From: Bacteroidales bacterium
GTDB lineage: Bacteria > Bacteroidota > Bacteroidia > Bacteroidales > UBA4181
Assembly (NCBI GenBank): GCA_031265445.1
Contig: JAISCQ010000254.1
Coordinates: 1 to 55,110, forward strand
Direction: 5' to 3'
DNA length: 55,110 nt
Below the pieces are notes generated by a model. The model did no database searches. It saw only the letters and a list, made by a program, of their open reading frames with translations, and was not told the origin of the DNA. Position 1 is the stretch's first letter, and every line of letters begins with the position of its first letter. Shown here one piece after another: positions 28,192 to 36,363 of this stretch. The translations under genes and the position numbers were made by a program.

Positions 28192-28434
28192 TCATTTGAT
28201 ATTTTTCCAATAAATGAACCGGTCGAAATTTTCGACCGGTTTAGTATGTTCTTTTCCAGATAGATGTACAATATATCCATCAGGAAATTTCTCAGGATTA
28301 TTTTTAACGGCTTCATTGATCCGTTTGGTTTCTACCCCGTACAGTTCCGCCACATCATGGTCAAGTATCACCTGTTGGCCGCGTATGGTGATAATTTTGC
28401 TTTCAACCGCGTTAAATTTTACAATGTCATCCAT
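28192..28434 (-). pseudogene. ORF6N-domain protein, truncated
   Basis: Eighty residues starting MDDIVKFNAVESKIITIRG. The sequence QQVILDHDVAELYGVETKRI and NEAVKNNPEKFPDGYIVHLS is the ORF6N DNA-binding domain found in phage and mobile-element proteins. Full proteins run to 180-300 residues; here the frame stops soon after ENFDRF, where the family continues with a helical segment. It is probably a remnant, lying between DUF58 and the VOC gene and in the same direction as the Bat operon. Confidence 0.7.
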
Positions 28435-28448
28435 GCTACTCCTGGTTT

Positions 28449-29315
28449 TTATCCTCTCTGTTTGAACAGCTTCATTAACGGTTTTACATAATCTTCGTCG
28501 GTGCGGATGAAGGTATTGTCGATGCCGCTGCGGCGGAAAGTCTCGTCGAGCTTGCGCTGGATACCATTCCAGTGCTGCCCGTACTGATACCGCACCCTGG
28601 CGCTGGATGTATCCGCCCAAAGCGTTTGCCCGGTCTCGGCATCGCGGAACTGTACCAGTCCGATGGACGGCATTTTCGCCTCATGAGCATCGTAGACGCG
28701 GAGAGCCACCACGTCGTGCTTGCGTGAAGCGATTTTCAGCGCATCTTCGAACGGGGGACTGATAAAGTCGGATATCACGAAAGCCGTACTCCGTTTCTTG
28801 ATGGCATTGGTGAGGTATTGCAAGGCCACAGACACATCCGTCCGTGTGTTTTCGGGTTCGAATTCAATCAGTTCGCGGATCACACGCAGGATATGCTGCC
28901 GTCCCTTTTTGGGCGGGATGAATTTTTCCACCTTATCCGAAAACAGGATAACGCCTACCTTGTCGTTGTTTTGCGTGGCCGAGAAAGCCAGCACCGCCGA
29001 CATTTCAGCCATCAGCGCTTTCTTAAAGCGCATGGCCGTGCCAAATTCGCGCGAACCGCTCACGTCCGCCAGCAGCATCACGGTCAGTTCGCGTTCTTCT
29101 TCGAACACTTTCACGTACGGGTGGTCGAAACGCGCCGTAACGTTCCAGTCGATATTGCGGATATCGTCGCCATACTGGTATTCGCGCACCTCGCTGAATG
29201 CCATACCGCGCCCCTTGAACGCGCTGTGGTATTCGCCCGCAAAGATTTGCCGCGACAACCCGCGCGTCTTGATCTCAATCTTCCGTACCCGTTTCAGTAA
29301 ATCGGTTGAATCCAT
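28449..29315 (-). CDS. DUF58 domain protein of the Bat operon
   Basis: A 288-residue protein of the DUF58 family, which has a VWA-like fold. Typical segments are FAGEYHSAFKGRGMAFSEVR, REYQYGDDIRNIDWNVTAR and VFEEERELTVMLLADVSGS, with DVSGS as probable metal site. It is always found beside MoxR ATPases. It starts 15 bp after moxR and is likely translated from the same mRNA. It acts in the cytoplasm or at the inner membrane face. Confidence 0.92.
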   Translation of the reverse strand: MDSTDLLKRVRKIEIKTRGLSRQIFAGEYHSAFKGRGMAFSEVREYQYGDDIRNIDWNVTARFDHPYVKVFEEERELTVMLLADVSGSREFGTAMRFKKALMAEMSAVLAFSATQNNDKVGVILFSDKVEKFIPPKKGRQHILRVIRELIEFEPENTRTDVSVALQYLTNAIKKRSTAFVISDFISPPFEDALKIASRKHDVVALRVYDAHEAKMPSIGLVQFRDAETGQTLWADTSSARVRYQYGQHWNGIQRKLDETFRRSGIDNTFIRTDEDYVKPLMKLFKQRG

Positions 29316-29330
29316 ACTTTTGATTGCAGG

Positions 29331-30326
<996 letters not shown>

Positions 30327-30457
30327 ATTATAAGCACCATAAAATTTACATTTTTATATAAAAAAAAGCAAGTGCAAAAGTAAGATGTTCGGACTATTAA
30401 AAAAAGTTAATAAATCTATAAAATTTTTAAAACCGGGATTCAAACAGTTTTGAGTCA

Positions 30458-30566
30458 TATTTTTTCGTCACGAGATCACATAAAATCCTTTTGCGGCGGC
30501 TACTTTCACGACGAAACGACATCCTGAAAATTTGGTTTACGTTTTTGTAATCTTACAAACACCTGC
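30458..30566 (+). repeat. solo copy of the 82-bp hairpin unit
   Basis: It shares with the array at 35523 both the leader (GAGATCACATAAAATCCTTTT) and one unit: GACGAAACGAC, TCCTGAAAATTTGGTTTACG and the invariant TTTTGTAATCTTACAAA. The first hairpin differs (TTTC-ACGAC-GAAA instead of TTTTG-CATGA-CGAAA) but still pairs. Orientation is the same as in the array. Confidence 0.8.
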
Positions 30567-30651
30567 GAAATATGGGAGAAAGTGAGCGGGTTCGAGAAAG
30601 CAAATACGCAAATTGCTTCAAACAGATATTTCATGACGGTTGATTTTGACA

Positions 30652-30689
30652 ATGCAATTTGCATGAAAGTATATAAATAGTTACCTTTG
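30652..30689 (+). promoter_or_regulatory. hicAB promoter with operator-like palindrome
   Basis: TTTG (30658-30661), 20 nt, then TACCTTTG (30682-30689). The -33 box sits inside the palindrome ATGCAATTTGCAT (30652-30664). HicB-type antitoxins repress their own operon, and this palindrome is the best operator candidate; that is inference. Confidence 0.6.
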
Positions 30690-30722
30690 CAGAGTCGATT
30701 CAAGACAGCTAAAGAATAAAGA

Positions 30723-30905
30723 TTGAAATACGCTGAATTTCACAGGTTTATCAGGAAAAATGAATGGAAGTTTTCTCACGCGGAGGGAAGCCATTATTTT
30801 TACATAAAAAACGAAGTCCTGTCTCCGCCCGTTCCCTATCACGGGGCAAAGGAAATAGGAGAAGGTTTAAGAAAAAAATTAATCAAAGAGATGGGGTTGG
30901 AATAA
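30723..30905 (+). CDS. hicA: HicA-type mRNA interferase toxin
   Basis: A 60-residue toxin of the HicA family, a double-stranded-RNA-binding-like fold that cleaves mRNA. The active-site histidine is in EGSHYFYIKN. YAEFHRFIRKNEWKFSHA and PYHGAKEIGEGLRKKLIKE match the family. The likely start codon is TTG at 30723. The gene lies 20 bp before hicB, the usual order. Confidence 0.85.
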   Translation: MKYAEFHRFIRKNEWKFSHAEGSHYFYIKNEVLSPPVPYHGAKEIGEGLRKKLIKEMGLE

Positions 30906-30925
30906 CCCCTCCTAAAGAAAAAGAT

Positions 30926-31324
30926 ATGAAGACAGTAAGAATTATTATCGAAAAAAGTGCAGATTTTTATGACGCATACGCCGAAAATTGCGCAGGCGTT
31001 TATGGTGCGGGAGAAACCGTGGAAGCTGCAAAGCAAAATGTTTTAAAAGGCTTGGAATTATTTGTTAATACGAGAGATAAAAAGGATTTGCCGGACATAT
31101 TACGAGGTGAATATACGGTTGTATTTCAGTATGACACACAAAGCCTGTTGAAATATTATAACAATATTTTCACAAATGTAGCCTTAGAACGAATTACGGG
31201 CATCAATCAAAAACTTTTACACCATTATTCATCGGGATTAAAAAAACCGCGTCCGGCACAACGAAAAAAGATCGAAACAGCCTTGCACCGGCTTGGTAAT
31301 GAATTATTGACTGTGCAATTGTAA
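30926..31324 (+). CDS. hicB: HicB-type antitoxin with C-terminal helix-turn-helix
   Basis: A 132-residue antitoxin. The N-terminal HicB domain reads VRIIIEKSADFYDAYAENC, with GVYGAGETVEAAKQNVLKGL. The C-terminal XRE-like helix-turn-helix is ALERITGINQKLLHHYSSGL followed by KKPRPAQRKKIETALHRLG. The open frame extends upstream over hicA in another frame; the ATG at 30926 gives the canonical N terminus. The protein should neutralise HicA and bind the palindrome at 30652. Confidence 0.88.
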   Translation: MKTVRIIIEKSADFYDAYAENCAGVYGAGETVEAAKQNVLKGLELFVNTRDKKDLPDILRGEYTVVFQYDTQSLLKYYNNIFTNVALERITGINQKLLHHYSSGLKKPRPAQRKKIETALHRLGNELLTVQL

Positions 31325-31565
31325 TTTTGAATTCGTCGAGACTGAATTTGACTTTCATTATGATACGGCGTCATTCCTGCAGTATTATACAGCCTGTTTT
31401 TGTTTTTCGCTTGCCGGTCTATCCCGCCTGACCGGGATTCATCAGGGACAGTTAAGCCATTACGTCAACGGCACGCGAAAACCCAGCCGTCAAACAATCC
31501 GGAAAATTGGCGCCTCAATTCATTCCTTTGCAGACAACGTAGTCTGGAAACTGTGCCGGACATAA
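31325..31565 (+). pseudogene. remnant of a second hicB (C-terminal DNA-binding part)
   Basis: The frame through 31344-31565 reads EFDFHYDTASFLQYY, then LAGLSRLTGIHQGQLSHYV, then NGTRKPSRQTIRKIGASIHS, and stops at 31563. This is the same C-terminal HicB layout as the intact gene just upstream (ERITGINQKLLHHYSSGL), with no N-terminal domain and no start codon. A second HicAB locus was probably lost here, or a partial duplication diverged. Confidence 0.6.
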
Positions 31566-31627
31566 TTTTTCAGTCATTATTTCGGATCATCGTAAAAATA
31601 ATAAAAACAAAAAAAATAATAAAAACA

Positions 31628-33028
31628 GTGAGTAATAAAACATCACGACGCAATTTTATTGCAAAGTCAACCCTGGCAGCGGCAGGGGTAAGCCTTGGCG
31701 CCGGTATATTTCCGGCATCGGGCACTGTATTGGGCGCTAATGATAAAATTCGTGTAGGATTTATTGGTATCGGCAACCGGGGCTCACAGCTCATGGGGCT
31801 GTTCATGAACAATGCCGATTGCGAAGTAGCCGCGCTATGCGATGTCTACGAACCGTACATGTCGCGTAACCGTAATGAAGTCGATCCGCGTTACCTGAAG
31901 GATATGGGCGGACAGGTGCCCCGGATGGGAGAACAATTTCCCCAAAAACCAAAATTGTACAAAGATTGGCGGAAGTTACTTGAGGATAAAACTATTGATG
32001 CCGTGTGTATCGCCACGCCCGACCATTGGCACGCCTTACAAACCATTGGCGCTATACAGGCCGACAAGGATGTATATGTGGAAAAGCCATTGACCGTCAC
32101 CATCCTCGAAGGGCGTAAGATGGTGGAAGCGCAGGCCAAAAGCAAGCAGGTAGTAGCTGTCGGACTAAACCGGCGCGGAAATGCGGTTTACCAAAAGCTG
32201 GCCAGGGAAATCCCAACGGGAAAACTCGGTAAGATAACCGTTGCACGCGCCTTCCGTGTCAACGACATGTATCCCGACGGCATCGGGAGCATGAAACCCG
32301 AGAATCCGCCGGCAAACTTCGATTGGGATGTATGGCTGGGGCCACGGGCCAATCGTCCTTATCAATACAACATCGCACCTTACAAATTCCGCTGGTGGAG
32401 CGATTATTCGTCGCAGATGGGTAACTGGGGCGTACATTTCATGGATGTAATCCGCTGGATGATGGGCGAAAAAGCCCCGGTTGCCATAAGCGCTCATGGT
32501 GGCAAATATGCTGTAATGCACGACGGCGACATCCCCGACACCATGGAGGTAATTTACGAATTTGCTTCGGGATCAATCGCCACCTTCTCAATATACGAGG
32601 CAAGCAGTGGCGGACTTTTCCCCAGGGGCGAAGTGGAATTGCGCGGTACCAAAGGCGCCTTATACGCCAGCGAAGGCGGTTACCAGATCGTTCCCAATCG
32701 TCCCGGGCAGTTCCAGACATGGAAAGACCTGATACAACTCGAAGAATTTACCCAGGCCGACAAGATGCTGAGCGACGGCTCGAGCGGCGACAGCACCGGA
32801 AGCCTGGTACGGAACTTTTTGGATTGTGTGAAATCGCGTCAAACGCCATTATGTCCACTCGAAGAAGGACACCGCTCCACTTGTTTTGCACACCTGGGCA
32901 ATATCGCGTTGGCTACCAGAGAGCGTCTGCAATGGGATCCGGAAAAGGAACAGTTCACCAACAGCGCAAAAGCCAACGAACTGTTGCATTACGGTTACCG
33001 CAGTCAATGGAAAATGTACGGGTTATGA
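31628..33028 (+). CDS. Gfo/Idh/MocA-family oxidoreductase, Tat-exported
   Basis: A 466-residue NAD(P)-dependent sugar oxidoreductase. It starts at a GTG that gives a twin-arginine signal (KTSRRNFIAKSTLAAAGVSL). The Rossmann motif is VGFIGIGNRGSQLMGLF, followed by the family motif VYVEKPLTVTILEGRKM (EKP). WWSDYSSQMGNWGVHFMDV and GDIPDTMEVIYEF mark the C-terminal domain. It probably acts on a sugar or glycoside in the periplasm. The stop overlaps the next start (ATGA). Confidence 0.9.
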   Translation: MSNKTSRRNFIAKSTLAAAGVSLGAGIFPASGTVLGANDKIRVGFIGIGNRGSQLMGLFMNNADCEVAALCDVYEPYMSRNRNEVDPRYLKDMGGQVPRMGEQFPQKPKLYKDWRKLLEDKTIDAVCIATPDHWHALQTIGAIQADKDVYVEKPLTVTILEGRKMVEAQAKSKQVVAVGLNRRGNAVYQKLAREIPTGKLGKITVARAFRVNDMYPDGIGSMKPENPPANFDWDVWLGPRANRPYQYNIAPYKFRWWSDYSSQMGNWGVHFMDVIRWMMGEKAPVAISAHGGKYAVMHDGDIPDTMEVIYEFASGSIATFSIYEASSGGLFPRGEVELRGTKGALYASEGGYQIVPNRPGQFQTWKDLIQLEEFTQADKMLSDGSSGDSTGSLVRNFLDCVKSRQTPLCPLEEGHRSTCFAHLGNIALATRERLQWDPEKEQFTNSAKANELLHYGYRSQWKMYGL

Positions 33029-33969
33029 AACGCCGTGAATTTGTTATCAGCACCGTCATGGGAATTACGGCGCCCTTTGCCGCGCAAGTCAAGGCTTTTG
33101 GATCATCTGTTGTATTTGCGCCACGAGTGGAAAATATAATCTGCACGTTCTCAAAGACCTTTCAATGGCTGGGATATGACGACCTTGCCGGATTTCTTGC
33201 CGATGCCGGTTATGAAGGAATCGACCTGCCGGTTCGCCCGGATGGTCACGTTCTGCCCGGAAACGTTGAGCGCGACCTTCCAGCTGCCGTCAAAGCTGCG
33301 CAAAAACATGGTTTGTCCATCCCAATGATCGTAACAGCCATCACCGATGTTGCAGAGCCATTTACAGAACGAATCTTGAAAACGGCGGCGGATCAGGGTG
33401 TGAAATACTATCGCCTGGGATATTACAGGTATGATGGCAAATTGACCACTCAACAAAACCTGGATAAGGTACGGAGTCAACTGGAGGCACTGTGCAGGCT
33501 GAATGCCAAATACGGGCTGCATGGCGGATATCAGAACCATGTGGGCGCCAATGTGGGAAGTCCGGTTTGGGACTTGTGGTACCTGATCAAAGACCTCGAC
33601 CCGCGCTATATCGGTTGCCAGTATGATGTCCGTCATGCCGCCGCCGAGGGTATCAACTCGTGGCCGCTGGGTTTCGACGCCATAGCCTCACACGTGAAGC
33701 ATGAATGTATCAAGGATTATGTCTATGCACAGGACAATAAGGGGAGATGGACCGTAAAATCCGTTCCGCTTGGAACCGGGACGGTCGATTTCAAGAAATA
33801 CTTCACCATGCGGAAGAAATACGGGATCAACGGGCCGCTGTCCATCCACTACGAATTTGACCCCGGCGACGACGAATCGCTTCCCGCAAAGGAACGGATA
33901 AAGCGGATCATGCCGGCCGTCCGCAAGGAAATAGAAACATTGCGAACCTTAATGAAAGAATCATCATGA
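33025..33969 (+). CDS. sugar phosphate isomerase/epimerase-like TIM-barrel protein
   Basis: A 314-residue protein of the AP-endonuclease-2/xylose-isomerase-like superfamily. The N terminus KRREFVISTVMGITAPFAAQ is a Tat-like signal. The barrel has EGIDLPVRPDGHV, YYRLGYYRY, LHGGYQNHVGANVGSPVWD and YIGCQYDVRHAAAEG, with His, Glu and Asp candidates for metal binding. Start and stop overlap neighbours by 4 nt (ATGA) on both sides, so the three genes are translationally coupled. Substrate unknown. Confidence 0.85.
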   Translation: MKRREFVISTVMGITAPFAAQVKAFGSSVVFAPRVENIICTFSKTFQWLGYDDLAGFLADAGYEGIDLPVRPDGHVLPGNVERDLPAAVKAAQKHGLSIPMIVTAITDVAEPFTERILKTAADQGVKYYRLGYYRYDGKLTTQQNLDKVRSQLEALCRLNAKYGLHGGYQNHVGANVGSPVWDLWYLIKDLDPRYIGCQYDVRHAAAEGINSWPLGFDAIASHVKHECIKDYVYAQDNKGRWTVKSVPLGTGTVDFKKYFTMRKKYGINGPLSIHYEFDPGDDESLPAKERIKRIMPAVRKEIETLRTLMKESS

Positions 33970-35360
33970 ACAGGAGAAATTTTATCAAAAACACCGCCGT
34001 CTTTGCTGCTTTGGGGGCGACAGGAATAGATCAGGCCGCTTGTACCGTATCAACTGCACGCAATAAAGCGATGAAACCGTTCCGTGTGACGGCAACAGGT
34101 TCCAATTTCGAACGCGAGCCGCTCGTCCGTCCGTTCGGTTTCAAGGGCGGATATATGAAGGAAATATGGCAAACGGCAGTTATGCTCCAGGGCGACAGCG
34201 GCACACAAAAAGCAGGAATCTGCACCCACAACGTTCTGTGGAGTGATGCGGAAGTTTTTGCCGCCCATTCCGAAGCGGCCGGCAACGCTATCATGTTTGC
34301 CATGACCGAACGCGGATTGCAGATGATCAAAGGCCAATCGTTCGAATCGCCCGTACACATGGTCGACAGCATCATGGATGAACTTTGGCGCTACGGGCAG
34401 AAAATCACCGATAACCCGCACCTGCGCAAAACCTTCGCGCTGAATGCCCTGGTAGGGGTCGACAATGCTGCATGGCTGCTGTATGCCGCCGAAAACGGCA
34501 TCGCCAACTTCGATGACCTGATTCCGCCGGCTTACCGTCCTGCGCTCTCGCACCGCCACAAAACGGTAGCCAGTATCCCGCTGATGGCTTACAATATCCC
34601 CATCAACGAGATTGTGAAAGCCGTGGACGACGGCTATTTCTTCATGAAGATCAAGATCGGGCAACCGGGCACGCAGGAAGAAATGCTGCAAAAGGATATG
34701 GACAGGCTCACGGCCATCCACCAGGCAATCGGCAACCGCACCACTACACATTCGAAGAACGGCAAGCTGCCTTACTACTTCGATGCCAATGGCCGTTATG
34801 AAAAAAAGGAAACCCTGCAACGCCTTATCGATCATGCACGCAAGATCGGGGCTTTTGACCAGATTGCCATCATCGAAGAGCCTTTCCCTGAAGAATCGGA
34901 GGTAGATGTAAGCGACCTGGGCGTTCGCCTTGCCGCCGACGAAAGCGCCCACACCGATGCCGACGCCTTGAAACGGATACAGATGGGGTACAAAGCCATC
35001 GCCTTGAAAGCCATTGCCAAAACAATGAGCATGACCATGAAGATCGCGCAGGTAGCCCACGAACACCATGTTCCCTGTTTCTGTGCCGACCTGACGGTGA
35101 ACCCGATATTGGTGGAATGGAACAAAATTGTGGCTGCAAGGTTGTCGCCGTTCCCGGGATTAGGCGCCGGCCTGCTCGAAACCAACGGACACCAGAACTA
35201 CAAGAACTGGGACAGGATGTTGACGTACAATCCCGCATCGGGCACCTCATGGGCAAAAACCGTTCAAGGGGTATTTAATTTGGATCAGGATTATTACAAT
35301 CGTAGCGGCGGCATTTTCGAACCTTCGGAACATTACGAAGAGTGGTTTAAAATGGTTTAA
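33966..35360 (+). CDS. enolase-superfamily (mandelate racemase/MLE-like) enzyme, Tat-exported
   Basis: A 464-residue protein. The N terminus NRRNFIKNTAVFAALGATG is a twin-arginine signal. The enolase-superfamily barrel shows FFMKIKIGQPG (KxK), YYFDANGRYEKKETL (metal Asp), IAIIEEPFPEE (metal Glu), RLAADESAHTDADAL (third metal ligand) and FCADLTVNP. Such enzymes abstract the alpha proton of a carboxylate (epimerase, dehydratase or lactonising). With the two upstream genes it suggests a periplasmic pathway for a sugar acid. Confidence 0.87.
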   Translation: MNRRNFIKNTAVFAALGATGIDQAACTVSTARNKAMKPFRVTATGSNFEREPLVRPFGFKGGYMKEIWQTAVMLQGDSGTQKAGICTHNVLWSDAEVFAAHSEAAGNAIMFAMTERGLQMIKGQSFESPVHMVDSIMDELWRYGQKITDNPHLRKTFALNALVGVDNAAWLLYAAENGIANFDDLIPPAYRPALSHRHKTVASIPLMAYNIPINEIVKAVDDGYFFMKIKIGQPGTQEEMLQKDMDRLTAIHQAIGNRTTTHSKNGKLPYYFDANGRYEKKETLQRLIDHARKIGAFDQIAIIEEPFPEESEVDVSDLGVRLAADESAHTDADALKRIQMGYKAIALKAIAKTMSMTMKIAQVAHEHHVPCFCADLTVNPILVEWNKIVAARLSPFPGLGAGLLETNGHQNYKNWDRMLTYNPASGTSWAKTVQGVFNLDQDYYNRSGGIFEPSEHYEEWFKMV

Positions 35361-35398
35361 AATCCATTTTTTGACAGGGTAACCGCATCAAAATTTTA

Positions 35399-35469
35399 TT
35401 GACCCTGACCGCTGACATGGTGTTTTCGCGGCGCTGACCTGACAGGGTCGTCAGACCTGTCAGGGTCAA
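35399..35469. repeat. GTCAGGGTCAA inverted repeat element
   Basis: TTGACCCTGAC (35399-35409) pairs with GTCAGGGTCAA (35459-35469). Inside lie CGCTGACCTGACAGGGTCGTC and AGACCTGTC. It follows the enolase-superfamily gene and may act as a terminator, but the same sequences recur at 24.9, 37.55 and 54.6-54.8 kb, so it is a dispersed repeat family. Confidence 0.65.
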
Positions 35470-35522
35470 ATAAAGGAGAACGTCAATTATTTCACGCGCC
35501 CACGATGGTAACTGTTTTACCG

Positions 35523-36295
35523 ATATTTTTCGTCGCGAGATCACATAAAATCCTTTTGCAGCAGCTTTTTGCATGACGAAACGACGTCCTGAAAATTTGG
35601 TTTACGTTTTTGTAATCTTACAAACGCCTGAAATTTTTTTGCGACAGCTTTTTGCATGACGAAACGACGTCCTGAAAATTTGGTTTACGTTTTTGTAATC
35701 TTACAAACATCTGAATTTTTTTGCGGCAGCTTTTTGCATGACGAAACGGCGTCCTGAAAATTTGATTCGCGTTTTTGTAATCTTACAAACGCCTGAAATT
35801 TTTTGCGGCAGCTTTTTGCATGACGAAACGGCGTCCTGAAAACTTGGTTTACGTTTTTGTAATCTTACAAACGTCTGATTTTTTTTGCGGCAGCTTTTTG
35901 CATGACGAAACGGCGTCCCGAAAATTTGGTTTACGTTTTTGTAATCTTACAAACGCCTGAAATTTTTTGCGGCAGCTTTTTGCATGACGAAACGGCGTCC
36001 TGAAAATTTGATTTGTGCTTTTGTAATCTTACAAACGCCTGAAATTTTTTGCAGCAGCTTTTTGCATGATGCAAAGACCTCCTGCAAATTTGATTTGTGC
36101 TTTTGTAATCTTACAAATGCCTGAAATTTTTTGCAGCAGCTTTTTGCATGATGCAAAGACCTCCTGCAAATTTGATTTGTGCTTTTGTAATCTTACAAAC
36201 GCTTGAATTTTTTTTCGGCAGCTTTTTGTAAGATTACAAAAACCTCCTGAAAATTTGGTTCGTGTTTTTGCGTCATGCAAAAATATTTTTTTGAT
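35523..36295 (+). repeat. tandem array of about nine 82-bp hairpin units
   Basis: After a leader (35523-35556), units begin at 35571, 35654, 35736, 35818, 35900, 35982, 36064, 36146 and 36228. The spacing is 83 and then 82 bp throughout. Each unit has hairpin A (TTTTTGCATGACGAAAC or variant), the constant TCCTGAAAATTTGG segment, hairpin B (TTTTGTAATCTTACAAA, invariant in units 1-8) and a GCGGCAGC segment. Variants run in order: units 1-2, 3-6 and 7-8 share differences, as expected from stepwise duplication. Unit 9 is divergent. 82 is not a multiple of three, so the array is not coding. There are no unique spacers, so it is not a CRISPR. Confidence 0.9.
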
Positions 36296-36326
36296 TTGTA
36301 TGATAAACAAATTTTTATTTACTTTG
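36295..36326 (+). promoter_or_regulatory. promoter of the DUF6261-like gene at the array edge
   Basis: TTTG (36295-36298), 20 nt, then TTACTTTG (36319-36326), one mismatch from TAnnTTTG. It lies directly after the last array unit and 38 nt before the start codon. Confidence 0.55.
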
Positions 36327-36363
36327 AGCCCATATTTGATGAATTTCTAAAAATTAGAATATT

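Larger units (their letters stand above)
30327..30722. other. moxR-hicA divergent spacer
   Basis: A 396-bp gap between divergent genes. It holds the moxR -7 box (30375-30382), a single copy of the 82-bp hairpin unit with its left flank (30458-30566), and the hicAB promoter and operator-like palindrome (30652-30689). The minus-strand open frame across it is only a translation of the repeat. Confidence 0.7.

Noticed and set aside
35523-36295. CRISPR array
   Set aside because: The whole unit is conserved, with no unique spacers, and no cas genes are in the window.
35947-36310. Minus-strand open frames of 69 and 93 codons across the hairpin array
   Set aside because: They are translations of the 82-bp repeat in shifting frames (FVRLQKHKSNLQEVF appears repeatedly). 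The period is not a multiple of three and there is no start context.
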